Below are positions 51,807-60,081 of a stretch of 64,000 nt of DNA, piece by piece; the first letter of the stretch is position 1, and each line of letters starts with the position of its first letter. A model generated the notes under the pieces. It had not been told where the DNA came from, did no database searches, and saw only the letters and a program-made list of their open reading frames with translations. Source of the DNA: Halobacterium litoreum. GTDB lineage: Archaea > Halobacteriota > Halobacteria > Halobacteriales > Halobacteriaceae. The stretch covers positions 2,604,001 to 2,668,000 of the forward strand of contig NZ_CP089466.1 of assembly GCF_021233415.1 (NCBI RefSeq), written 5' to 3'. The translations under genes were made by a program, and so were the position numbers.

Positions 51807-52274
51807 ATGACGCGCGCGTCCCAGTCCCGGAGCCGCGACACCGCCGCCGACGACGCCGTGCCGGTCGTCGACGACGCGCGCGCAGCCTGCACGGACCTGC
51901 TCGCGCACGGCGACCACGCGCTCGTCGTCGCCCTCGACGCGACGCCCCGCGAGTGGCTCGCCGACCGCGGGCACGCCGCCCCCAACCCCGCGTTCGTCGC
52001 GACCTACCCCCATCCCGACTGCGTGCGCGTCGTCTCCGACCTCCGCGAACCCGTGGCCGTCGCGCTCGCCGCCGAGGAGTTCCTCGCGTCGCTCCCCGAC
52101 GGCGCCGCGCCCGCGGTCTGCGTGGACGGCCTCGACCGACTCGCCGAACGCGCCGGCCCGCTCCGAACCGCCCGCTTTCTCTCCGTCCTCGCGAACCGCG
52201 TCCGGGCCGCCGGCGGCACCTGTCACTACCACGGCGGCGCCGACTGCTCGCACGTCCCGGCGAGCGACCCGTAA
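51807..52274 (+). CDS. Haloarchaeal protein, DUF7504-like, unknown function
   Basis: A 155-residue acidic protein with alternating beta and helix: HALVVALDATPREWLADRG, NPAFVATYPHPDCVRVVSDL, APAVCVDGLDRLAERAGP, RFLSVLANRVRAAGGTCHYH. This order looks like a degenerate RecA/KaiC-type fold without a Walker A motif, similar to DUF7504 proteins of haloarchaea. The ending GGADCSHVPASDP has a free Cys-His pair. Function unknown. It is convergent with orc/cdc6 and is headed by an inverted repeat at 51783-51804. Confidence 0.72.
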   Translation: MTRASQSRSRDTAADDAVPVVDDARAACTDLLAHGDHALVVALDATPREWLADRGHAAPNPAFVATYPHPDCVRVVSDLREPVAVALAAEEFLASLPDGAAPAVCVDGLDRLAERAGPLRTARFLSVLANRVRAAGGTCHYHGGADCSHVPASDP

Positions 52275-52332
52275 TCGAGTCCGGCGACGGCGGCGCCGCT
52301 GGTCGGTTCGCCGAAACCGGCTTGCTCGCGAC

Positions 52333-53457
52333 TCAGAGTTGCTCTTTCACGGTCTCCGGGTCGTGCGTGAGTCGGAGCGTCCGCGACCGGCCGCGTCCCT
52401 CCAACTGCTCGTACTCCGCCTCGATGAGGCCGAGTTTGTCGAGTTTGTTCACGATCTCCGTGTACCGCGTGTAGCCGAGGTCGGTGCGGTCGTGGAACGT
52501 CTCGTAGACGTCCCCGGCCTGCTCGCCGTCGCAGTCCGCGACCGTCTCCACGAGCGCGCGCTCGACGTCCGACAGCGCGCGCAGGTTCCGGGAGAGCGCG
52601 ACGTGCTTGGCGTCCTCGTACACGGCGTCCACGTCCGCCGGCTCGACGGTCTTGTTCGCGCGGGACTCGGCGTGCAGGCCGGCGCGCCGCATCACGTCGA
52701 TGCCGACGCGCAGGTCCCCCGCCTGGTCGGTGAGTTCGCTCACCTTGTCCAGTACCGTCGTCGGCACCGCGCCCTCCCGGAACCCCACCTCGATGCGGTC
52801 CCGGAGGATGTCCGTAATCTCGGCGCGGTCGTACGCCGGGAAGTACGCCTCCTCGGGGCGGAACACCGACTGCACGCGCCCGTCGAGGTCCTCGATGACG
52901 TCCAAGTCGAGGTCCGACGAGACGACGATGACGCCGACCTTCGCGCCCGGATGGGTCTCGTGGGCGCGCAACAGCGAGTACAGGGTGTCGCTTGCCTCCC
53001 CCTCGTAGAACAGGTAGTTCACGTCGTCTAAGGCGACCACGAGCACCTCGTCGTCCTCGGCGATGCGCTCGGCGACCTGCCCGAACAGCTTCTTGAACGA
53101 GATGCCCGACGAGGGCGGCTCGTACTCGAAAATCTCCTCGAAGACGCGAGAGAAGACGGCGTACCGCGTCGAGTCCACCTGGCAGTTCACGCGCACCGTC
53201 CGCACGCCGGGCTGGCCGCCGAGTTCCCCGAACAGTTTCTGGACGGCGGTCGTCTTCCCGGTGCCGGGCGGCCCGCGCACCATCACGTTCAGCGGCCGCG
53301 ACCCCCTGACGGCCGGTCGGAGCGCGTACTGGAGGGTCTGGAGTTGGGACTCCCGGTGGCGGAACACCTCGGGGACGTAGTCGATTTCGAGCGCGTGTTC
53401 ATCCCGGAACACGGTCTCGTCCCAGCCCAGCATCCCCTCCTCGGGGTCGTCTTCCAT
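52333..53457 (-). CDS. Orc1/Cdc6-type replication initiator AAA+ protein
   Basis: A 374-residue AAA+ protein with Walker A VRGPPGTGKTTAVQK, Walker B VLVVALDDVNYLFYE, a sensor-1 region VIVVSSDLDLDVIEDLDGRV, and a C-terminal winged helix (SDVERALVETVADCDGEQ to the end). It is one of several Orc1/Cdc6 paralogues usual in haloarchaea. The ATG at 53457 (MEDDPEEGMLGWD) is chosen. No clear origin repeat lies in the 81 bp upstream, so it may act at a distance or not initiate. It is followed upstream by a regulator. Confidence 0.93.
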   Translation of the reverse strand: MEDDPEEGMLGWDETVFRDEHALEIDYVPEVFRHRESQLQTLQYALRPAVRGSRPLNVMVRGPPGTGKTTAVQKLFGELGGQPGVRTVRVNCQVDSTRYAVFSRVFEEIFEYEPPSSGISFKKLFGQVAERIAEDDEVLVVALDDVNYLFYEGEASDTLYSLLRAHETHPGAKVGVIVVSSDLDLDVIEDLDGRVQSVFRPEEAYFPAYDRAEITDILRDRIEVGFREGAVPTTVLDKVSELTDQAGDLRVGIDVMRRAGLHAESRANKTVEPADVDAVYEDAKHVALSRNLRALSDVERALVETVADCDGEQAGDVYETFHDRTDLGYTRYTEIVNKLDKLGLIEAEYEQLEGRGRSRTLRLTHDPETVKEQL

Positions 53458-53538
53458 CACTTTCACCACGCTCGGGGAGATACTTAATGCTTCGCCACAC
53501 TCGCCGCGAAGGCGGCTGAAAGCGCCGCTACCGCCGAA

Positions 53539-54300
53539 TCACGCGTTTCCGGCGCGCGGTTCGGTGGCCGCGTTCGCCCACCGGGCCGCGAAGAAGTCTC
53601 GGCCCCACGCGAGCGCCGGGTCGCCGCGCGCCAGCAGGAACGACCGGTCGTCGAACGACCCGTCGAGGCGCGGCAACTGCACGAGGACGGCGTCGTCCGT
53701 GACACAGAGCCCGCAGGGCACGTCGGCCGCCCGCACCGCCGCGTCGTCCGCCTCGCGGAGCGCGTCACCCGCCTCCGAGAGCGCGCCGTCCACGAGCACG
53801 CGAGCGCCCGCGTCGCCGCCGCAGTCCGCGAGCGCGTCCGCGAGGCCGGGGTCCCGCACCGCGACGAACGCGTCCACGCGGTCGGACGCCGACACGAGCG
53901 ACCGGAAGCGCTCTCGCGCCCGCGTCGGGTACGTGTCCGGACTCGCCACGACCTCGGCGTCCGCGAGCGCCGGGAGGCGGCGGCGGAACCGCGTCGGCAC
54001 CACGCTCGCGTCGTGTTCCTCCCAGTAGCCGGTGCCGTCTAGCAGGCGGCCGACGCGCGCCCGGTCGGCGAGACAGCCGGCGAGCACGTCGCCTCTCCCG
54101 GTCGTCGCGACGCAGTCGTCGCCCCGGACCACGAGGCCGGCGTCGTCCAGCGCGTCGATGGCCTTGTACACCGCCGAGCGACTGCCGTCGACGGCGGCGA
54201 GCAAGTCGTCGGTGGTGGCGCCGCCGTCCGCGACCGCGTGGAGGACCGCCCGCCGCACGTCCGAGCGCGCGACGAACGCGTGGACCGTCTCGGAGACCAT
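53539..54300 (-). CDS. Helix-turn-helix transcriptional regulator (PadR/TrmB-like with sensor domain)
   Basis: A 253-residue protein with an N-terminal winged helix (VRRAVLHAVADGGATTDDLL, SRSAVYKAIDALDDAGLVV) and a C-terminal alpha/beta domain of about 150 residues (RFRRRLPALADAEVVASPDT, RFRSLVSASDRVDAFVAV, CGLCVTDDAVLVQLPRLDG). The layout is that of haloarchaeal HTH proteins with an effector-binding domain; ligand unknown. The ATG at 54300 is preferred to a GTG at 54315. It is divergent from the Rieske gene, which it could control. Confidence 0.8.
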   Translation of the reverse strand: MVSETVHAFVARSDVRRAVLHAVADGGATTDDLLAAVDGSRSAVYKAIDALDDAGLVVRGDDCVATTGRGDVLAGCLADRARVGRLLDGTGYWEEHDASVVPTRFRRRLPALADAEVVASPDTYPTRARERFRSLVSASDRVDAFVAVRDPGLADALADCGGDAGARVLVDGALSEAGDALREADDAAVRAADVPCGLCVTDDAVLVQLPRLDGSFDDRSFLLARGDPALAWGRDFFAARWANAATEPRAGNA

Positions 54301-54427
54301 GTCGGGTCGGTTCACCCATCAGTAGTGTGGGGGTTTCGACGATTCTCACGAACTGGGTATCGCGGCGCGAGAACTGTTTAGGACGCCGAATTCAACGCTT
54401 TTGGGCGTTCGTTCTGAACCGACGACT

Positions 54428-55267
54428 ATGCCCTCCGAGAAGTATCCCGACTCCGGGCGGCGCCGGTTCGTGAAAGGCGTCGTCGGGTCCGCCGGCCTCG
54501 CCGGCGTCGGTACCGCCGGCACCGCCGCGGTGAACTCCCTCGTCTCCTCGACCGGCGTCGGCGGTGGCGCCGTCACCTACTACGGCATCGAGAACACCGA
54601 CGGCCCCGCGCCCCGCGCGATGCCCCAGATTCCCGTCGAGCTCGACGACGACGGCTACCTGAAGGGGAAGTGGACCGGCTTCGAGGAGGTCGAAGCGAAG
54701 GACGGCGGGACGAAGCGAATCGCGAACGCCGAGGAGATAGCCGGCGTCGACTACTCGCCGCGGTGGTTCCAGTACTGCGGGATTCAGGGCGTCGCCGGCC
54801 TCCAACCCGACTACGACGGCGACAACTACTTCCGGTACGCCGGCGGTGGGCGCGCCTACGACTGGCAGCCATCCGACGGCCGCGTCAACGTCGAGGACTT
54901 CGCGGACTACGAGACGTGGACGAACGGCGTCGGGAAGGACGGACTCGGGAAGGGCGCGTTCACGACGTGGCGCTCCCAGAACGTCGACACCACGATTCCC
55001 GTCCAAATCATCCGCTCGACGCGCATCGAGGCGGCCGCCAACGGCGACGGCGAGGCCGCCGACTGGCTCGCCGAGAGCACCGCCGAGGGGTTCATGGCGG
55101 TTCTGAACAAGTGTACGCACTACTGCTGTACGCCGAAGTTCAAGTCCCCGCAGGGCGTCAAGTTCGACGCCGAGAACGGCGTCTACTGTCCCTGCCACCA
55201 GTCCAGTTACGACCCGTTCAGCATCGTCAAGCGCAGTTACACCGCGCTCCCCCGGCCCGGCGACTAG
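54428..55267 (+). CDS. Rieske [2Fe-2S] protein, Tat-exported
   Basis: A 279-residue Rieske protein. The N-terminus has the Tat motif SGRRRFVKGV and a hydrophobic helix, so it is exported with a membrane anchor. The cluster motifs are CTHYCCTPK and CPCHQSSYDPF near residues 228-265 (Cys-x-His and Cys-x-x-His). It would carry electrons in a cytochrome bc-type complex or alternative electron chain. No cytochrome b gene is nearby; it is convergent with the MutS-family gene (4-bp overlap). The ATG at 54428 is used. Confidence 0.88.
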   Translation: MPSEKYPDSGRRRFVKGVVGSAGLAGVGTAGTAAVNSLVSSTGVGGGAVTYYGIENTDGPAPRAMPQIPVELDDDGYLKGKWTGFEEVEAKDGGTKRIANAEEIAGVDYSPRWFQYCGIQGVAGLQPDYDGDNYFRYAGGGRAYDWQPSDGRVNVEDFADYETWTNGVGKDGLGKGAFTTWRSQNVDTTIPVQIIRSTRIEAAANGDGEAADWLAESTAEGFMAVLNKCTHYCCTPKFKSPQGVKFDAENGVYCPCHQSSYDPFSIVKRSYTALPRPGD

Positions 55268-57288
55268 AACTTCTCTAGGAGCCGCCCGTAGAACCCCGCC
55301 TTCGACGCTTCGGCTCCCCCGCGGCCGCCGTCGTCACCGTCACCGCCGTCCGCCGCGGCGCCGTCTGCCAGTTTCTCCACGATGAGTTCCGGCGTGGAGC
55401 GCGCGAGGTGGTCCTTGACGGGGGAGCGCTCGACGACCAGTTCGCCGTCCTCCAGGCCGAGGGCCTTGATGCCGTCGACGGTCACGCCGAACCCGCACTG
55501 GTCCCGAATCTCGCCCGCGAGGTGGGAGACGAACACGCCCGACGCGCCCGCCTCGTGGAGTTCTTCGAGGATGCCAGCGACGATTTTCGCGGACGCCCCC
55601 GGCTCCGTGATGGATTCGAGTTCGTCCACGAGCACGAGTTTGCGCGCCGCGCCCTCGGTCAGTCCCGCGAAGTCCCGGAGCGTCGCCTCGAACGCGCCGG
55701 CGTCCAGCGTCCCCTGTGACTTCGCGTAGTAGTGGAGTTCCTCCACCTCGGGGACGCGCGCGGACTCGGCGGGCACCGGGAGGCCCATGTGCGCGAGCAC
55801 GACGACGACGGCCACGAGGTCCAGCGTGCTCGTCTTCCCGCCGGAGTTCACGCCCGAGAGCAGCGCCACGCCGTCCACGCCGTAGTCCACGGGGTCGACG
55901 TCCGCGAACGCCACGTCGAGCAGCGGCGAGCGCCCCGCGTCGATGTCGAAGCCGCGGCCGCCCCGCTCCGCGAGCACGCAGTCGAAGTCGTTCGCGAACC
56001 GCGCGATAGCCAACTCCACGTCGAGGTCGAGGGCGTCGTTCACGAGGTCCCGGGTCGGCTCCCGGAGGTCCGCGAGCGTCGACGCGAGGTCGCGTTTCCG
56101 CTCGGCGGCGCGCCGGTCGCGGGCCGCCGTCAGGTCCTCGCGCAGTCGCGACACCGCCTCCGCGTCGTGTTCCACGGGGAACGTCGGTTCGTCGCCGAAC
56201 GCGCGCTTGGCGACCTCCGCCTCCCCCGATTTCAGGTCGAGCGCGTCCACGAGGTGGTCGCGGGCCGCCGCCACCGCCTCCGCGTACTCGTCGGCGAGTT
56301 CGCGGGAGAGCAGGCTGTCGACGCCAGCGCCGCGCTCCACGAGGCTCAGCAGGTCGGCGCCCTCGATGGTCACGTCCTGCTCCTGAATCGCCTCCCGGAG
56401 GCGGTCGTTGGCGACCGACTCCGCGGTCGAGACGGCGGCGTCGAGGTCGTCGACGGCCACCGAGAGGCGGTCGAGTTCGTCGTCGCCCGCCACGCTCCCG
56501 TCCGATTCGAGTTGCGCGAGCGCGGCGTCCAGTTCGTCGAGGTCCACGCCAGCGTCCAGACCCGCCGTCTGGTGGACCTCGATGGCCGCCCGGATGCGGT
56601 CGCGGTTCGTCGCGAAGAAGGACAGCACGCGCTCGGGCACGACCTCCTCGGGGCGGTCGAGGGCGTCGGGTTCGACGCGTACGTCGCCGTCCACCTCCAC
56701 GCCGACGAACGCCTCGTCGAGCGCGACGACCGTCGAGTAGCCCCGCGCGAGGTCCGCCAGCCCGCGGGCGTCCTCCACGACTTCGACGGAGAGTTCGGGG
56801 AACGTCTCCCGGGCCGCGCTGTACCGTTCGGCGTCGGTCGTCGCGAGACACCGGTCCCGGACCGCCAGCCCGTCCGGCCGGGACAGCGGTTCGACGCCCA
56901 CCAGCGCGTCCAACACCGCGGGGTCGGGGTCGCGGGCCATCGCGCGCTCCGCGAACTCGTTGGCCTCCCGAATCCGGGAGTCGGTCGCGCTCGGGTAGAA
57001 CGTCCGCAGGCGCTGGCTCGCGTAGTCCGTGACGGCGCGCTCCTGTAACAGCGCGAGCACGCGGTCGTACACCTCCCGCGCCCGGTCGGTCGCGAGGAAG
57101 CCGCCGGGGTCGTCGTGGCGCGCGCGAATCGCGTTCCGCACGATGCGCGCCGCCCGCCCCTCGCTGACGCCGGGCGCGCCGGCGACCGCCGCCACGTCCC
57201 CGCGCTCTAGGGCCGCCTCCGGGTCGTCCAGCGACCGCAGCGCGTCCGCGGTCTTCGCGCCGACGCCCGGAATCGCCTCCAGTTCCAT
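55264..57288 (-). CDS. MutS-family DNA-binding ATPase (MutS2/MutS5-like)
   Basis: A 674-residue ATPase. An N-terminal helix-hairpin-helix domain (residues 1-60, LEAIPGVGAKTADALRSLDD and APGVSEGRAARIVRNA) is followed by a coiled-coil core and the MutS ATPase: Walker A SGVNSGGKTSTLDL, Walker B LVLVDELESITEPG, and a FVSHLAGEI block. No mismatch-recognition Phe-x-Glu domain is evident, so it is a MutS2- or archaeal MutS5-type paralogue rather than a mismatch binder; it may act on recombination intermediates. Start ATG at 57288. Confidence 0.9.
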   Translation of the reverse strand: MELEAIPGVGAKTADALRSLDDPEAALERGDVAAVAGAPGVSEGRAARIVRNAIRARHDDPGGFLATDRAREVYDRVLALLQERAVTDYASQRLRTFYPSATDSRIREANEFAERAMARDPDPAVLDALVGVEPLSRPDGLAVRDRCLATTDAERYSAARETFPELSVEVVEDARGLADLARGYSTVVALDEAFVGVEVDGDVRVEPDALDRPEEVVPERVLSFFATNRDRIRAAIEVHQTAGLDAGVDLDELDAALAQLESDGSVAGDDELDRLSVAVDDLDAAVSTAESVANDRLREAIQEQDVTIEGADLLSLVERGAGVDSLLSRELADEYAEAVAAARDHLVDALDLKSGEAEVAKRAFGDEPTFPVEHDAEAVSRLREDLTAARDRRAAERKRDLASTLADLREPTRDLVNDALDLDVELAIARFANDFDCVLAERGGRGFDIDAGRSPLLDVAFADVDPVDYGVDGVALLSGVNSGGKTSTLDLVAVVVVLAHMGLPVPAESARVPEVEELHYYAKSQGTLDAGAFEATLRDFAGLTEGAARKLVLVDELESITEPGASAKIVAGILEELHEAGASGVFVSHLAGEIRDQCGFGVTVDGIKALGLEDGELVVERSPVKDHLARSTPELIVEKLADGAAADGGDGDDGGRGGAEASKAGFYGRLLEKF

Positions 57289-57409
57289 CGCCGGACCGTT
57301 GGCGTCCTCCCTCAAAGTGCTTACGCGCCCACCCGGTCAGAACCCGACTCACCCCGCCGGCCCGCGCTCGCCCGGCAACGATTTACCCGCGGGGCGTCCA
57401 GAAGCGACC

Positions 57410-57655
57410 ATGCGAATCGAGTTCGACCGCGACACCTGCATCGGGATGTTCCAGTGCGTCGCGGAGTGGGGCGACGGCTTCGAGCAGGACGCCGACGCCG
57501 GGAAGGCGATTCTAGTCGAGGGCGAGGAAGTCGAAGAGGACGTGTTCGCCCGGGAGATTCCCGAGGACGCCGAACTGGACGCGAAGTTCGCGGCGCGCTC
57601 GTGTCCCGTCGACGCCATCGCCGTCTACGACGACGACGGCGAGCAAATCGTCTGA
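57410..57655 (+). CDS. Ferredoxin-like protein with one three-cysteine cluster
   Basis: An 81-residue protein with three conserved cysteines arranged C-x5-C, CIGMFQC at residues 10-16, and CP at residues 64-65 (ARSCPVDAIAVYDD). This is the pattern of single-cluster 3Fe-4S or 4Fe-4S ferredoxins that serve cytochromes P450 and other oxidoreductases. A partner cannot be named. It is monocistronic, divergent from the MutS-family gene. The ATG at 57410 is used; the longer frame includes a non-homologous leader. Confidence 0.85.
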   Translation: MRIEFDRDTCIGMFQCVAEWGDGFEQDADAGKAILVEGEEVEEDVFAREIPEDAELDAKFAARSCPVDAIAVYDDDGEQIV

Positions 57656-57728
57656 GCGGGAGCGAGCGACGCCGAGGCGCGCGCTCGGCCAAACACTTTT
57701 CACTCGACGCCCTGTACTGTGTGGTAGC

Positions 57729-57833
57729 ATGTGCCACCCGTGGGAGGAAGTCCCCGTCTGGGACACCGCCGACGTCGAGACGGAACACGAAGACGGCACC
57801 GAGGACGTCCAGCGCGAAGTCGCGCCGTCCTGA
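57729..57833 (+). CDS. Short acidic peptide (34 aa), unknown
   Basis: A 34-residue acidic peptide, MCHPWEEVPVWDTADVETEH and the end REVAPS. A TTTTC-containing AT-rich patch lies about 30 bp upstream (near 57700). The composition is haloarchaeal and the Cys-His-Pro-Trp start is unusual; I believe similar short peptides exist in haloarchaea but cannot verify. It ends 56 bp before the end of convergent mdh. Moderate support only. Confidence 0.5.
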   Translation: MCHPWEEVPVWDTADVETEHEDGTEDVQREVAPS

Positions 57834-57889
57834 CTGCGCGACGGCGGCGCTGAGCGCACTCGAAAGAACAGAGAAGCGACGCGGCGTCG

Positions 57890-58804
57890 TTACGAGATTT
57901 TGTCGTACTGCTCGGAGAGTTTCTCGGCGGCCTCGCCGAGCTGGTCGCGCTCGTACTCCGTGAGGTCCCACTCCACGACCTCCTCGACGCCGTTCGAGCC
58001 GAGTTTCACGGGGACGCCGAGGCCCACGTCGTCGAGCCCGTACTCGCCGTCGAGCACGAGGCTGCCGGGGAGGACTTCGCCGGTGTCCCGGAGGATGGCC
58101 TCGACCATGTGAGCGACGCCGGTCGCCGGGCCCCACTGGGTCGCGCCCTTGCGCTCGATGACGTTCATCGCGGACTCCTGGAGGTCCGAGAGAATCTCGG
58201 CCTGCTCGGAGTCGCTGAACTCGGGGTCCGCGCCGTTCACGCGCACCTTCGAGAACACGGGCACCTGCGCGTCGCCGTGCTCGCCGAGGATGGTCGCCTC
58301 GACGTTCTGCACGGGCGCGTCGAAGCGCTCGCTCAGGACGTACCGGAAGCGCGCGGAGTCGAGGCGGCCGCCGAAGCCGACGACCTTGTGGCGGTCGCGG
58401 TCGCCCGTCTCGTAGAGGTGGCGGTTCAGGAGGTCGACGGGGTTCGACGTGGTGACGGTGACGAAGTCGTCGTTGTGCTCCGCGATGGAGGAGCCGATGT
58501 CCTCCATGATGGGCGCGTTGTCGCCCGCGAGGTCGATGCGGGTCTGCCCGGGCTGGCGCGGGATGCCCGCCGTGATGACGACCACGTCGGAGCCCGCGGT
58601 GTCCTCGTAGCCGCCCTGGTAGACCTCGGTGTTCGAGTCGTAGGCGACGCCGTGGTTCGCGTCCGCGGCCTGCCCGATGGTCTCGTCTTCCTTGTCCGGG
58701 ATGTCCACGAACACGAGTTCGTCGGCCACGTCGCGGAGCGCGAGGTTGTAGCCTGCGGCGGCGCCGACCGTGCCGGCTGCCCCCACGATGCTGACTTTCG
58801 TCAT
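57890..58804 (-). CDS. mdh: Malate dehydrogenase
   Basis: An LDH-like malate dehydrogenase (304 residues) linking malate and oxaloacetate with NAD(H). Signatures: [18 protein letters not shown] nucleotide loop, [16 protein letters not shown] with substrate-binding Arg, [13 protein letters not shown], and [13 protein letters not shown] with the catalytic His. This is the well-studied halophilic type. The ATG at 58804 is the only reasonable start. It is divergent from the zinc-finger gene at 58967. Confidence 0.97.
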   Translation of the reverse strand: MTKVSIVGAAGTVGAAAGYNLALRDVADELVFVDIPDKEDETIGQAADANHGVAYDSNTEVYQGGYEDTAGSDVVVITAGIPRQPGQTRIDLAGDNAPIMEDIGSSIAEHNDDFVTVTTSNPVDLLNRHLYETGDRDRHKVVGFGGRLDSARFRYVLSERFDAPVQNVEATILGEHGDAQVPVFSKVRVNGADPEFSDSEQAEILSDLQESAMNVIERKGATQWGPATGVAHMVEAILRDTGEVLPGSLVLDGEYGLDDVGLGVPVKLGSNGVEEVVEWDLTEYERDQLGEAAEKLSEQYDKIS

Positions 58805-58966
58805 ATCACGTAAACCACCTCCGGGGAGGCCGTTAAGCGCTTCGATACCCGCACTCCCGGCCCCGAACGCGCCCACTCTCGGGGCCGACAGCCGCCGAAC
58901 GCCGATTCGACGAACGACGACGTTCCGCCCACAGGCTTTTCGACGCTCCCGGCCCTCCACTCCCCC

Positions 58967-59614
58967 ATGAGCGACACGGACGACGGCTTCGACGAGGAGG
59001 CCGTCCGCGAGGAACTCCGCGAGAAGTACGAGAACGAACAGGAAGACCGCGAGACCACCGCCCGCATGAGCGAACTCCTCCTGCAGGGCGCGACGATGAC
59101 CAACGACCACTGCGACCGCTGTGGCTCCCCCATCTTCCGGTACGACGGCCAGTCGTTCTGCCCGACCTGCCAGCACGAAGCCCAGCAAGCGCAGGCCGAA
59201 CAGGAGCAGCGAACGCAGGCCGAGCAGGAACAGCGGGCGCAGGCCGAGCGAGCCCAGGCACAGCAATCCCGAACCGAGCAGGCACAGGCTGGCGGCCAGC
59301 GGGCCGACGCGCCAGACCAGCAGGCCGCCGCCGAGCAGCCGCCCGCCGACACCCGCCAACAGCCAGCCGACGCCCAGCGAAGCCAGCCAGCGCCCTCGGC
59401 ACGGACCGACGACCAGTCGCGGGACCAGCGCGCTCCCCAGTCGCCCGCCCGGTCCGCGTCGGGCGGCACGCCGTCGAGCGAAGCCGCCGACGCGCTCGAA
59501 TCGAGTATCGCCGCGCTCGCACGCCGCGCCGCGAGCGCCGACGACCCGCGGACCGCCCGCGAGTACCTCGAAGCCGCCCGCGAAGCCGCCGAAGCGCTCG
59601 CCGCGCTCCGGTAG
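58967..59614 (+). CDS. p27/Sjogren autoantigen-type zinc-finger protein with Gln/Ala-rich linker
   Basis: A 215-residue protein. The N-terminus forms a helix ending in [12 protein letters not shown] and a CPxC zinc ribbon ([25 protein letters not shown]), as in archaeal homologues of the Sjogren syndrome/scleroderma autoantigen 1 (p27). Residues 68-155 are low complexity, dominated by Gln, Ala, Glu and Pro, and the C-terminal 45 residues form another helix ([14 protein letters not shown]). Function unknown. Promoter is in the 163 bp between it and mdh. Confidence 0.85.
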   Translation: MSDTDDGFDEEAVREELREKYENEQEDRETTARMSELLLQGATMTNDHCDRCGSPIFRYDGQSFCPTCQHEAQQAQAEQEQRTQAEQEQRAQAERAQAQQSRTEQAQAGGQRADAPDQQAAAEQPPADTRQQPADAQRSQPAPSARTDDQSRDQRAPQSPARSASGGTPSSEAADALESSIAALARRAASADDPRTAREYLEAAREAAEALAALR

Positions 59615-59662
59615 CCGACGGTCGGCGAAAACGGTTATCCCGGGAGCCATACACCTCTCTGT

Positions 59663-60055
59663 ATGGACATCCTCGTTCCCGTCGACGGCTCGGACTGCAG
59701 TTTCCGCGCGCTCGACTTCGCCGCCGACATGGCGCCCCGGTACGACGCCGACCTCCACGTCGTCCACTTCGCGGAATCCGAGACCGACGCCACCGACGCC
59801 GTCCGCGACCGCGCCCGGACGCTCCTCGACGCGCAGGGCGTCGACGCCGAACCCGAAGTCACCACCGACGCCGACTTCGAGTTCCGACCCGGCGACCGCG
59901 TCGGCGACGACATCCTCTCGCTCGTCGACGAACGCGGCTACGACCACGTCGTGATGGGCCACCACGGCGCCGGCACCATCGAGCGCGCCATCCTCGGGAG
60001 CGCCGCCGAAACCGTCCTGCACGCCGAGAAAGTGCCGGTGACCGTGATTCCGTGA
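59663..60055 (+). CDS. UspA-domain universal stress protein
   Basis: A 130-residue single UspA domain. It starts [19 protein letters not shown], and the C-terminal nucleotide-binding motif is [19 protein letters not shown] (Gly-x2-Gly-x9-Gly-Ser), so ATP binding is likely. Such proteins help in stress responses in the cytoplasm; many copies exist in haloarchaea. A TATA-like GGTTATCC lies about 30 bp upstream. It is convergent with hef. Confidence 0.93.
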   Translation: MDILVPVDGSDCSFRALDFAADMAPRYDADLHVVHFAESETDATDAVRDRARTLLDAQGVDAEPEVTTDADFEFRPGDRVGDDILSLVDERGYDHVVMGHHGAGTIERAILGSAAETVLHAEKVPVTVIP

Positions 60056-60081
60056 GTTCGCCGCGACGTTCCGCGAGCGCG

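Noticed and set aside
53458-53538. A replication origin next to the Orc1/Cdc6 gene
   Set aside because: The interval is only 81 bp, GC-rich, and has no repeated origin-box-like motif.
59160-59430. CRISPR-like or tandem repeat in the zinc-finger gene
   Set aside because: The similarity is from biased Gln/Ala codons; there are no equal spacers or constant units.
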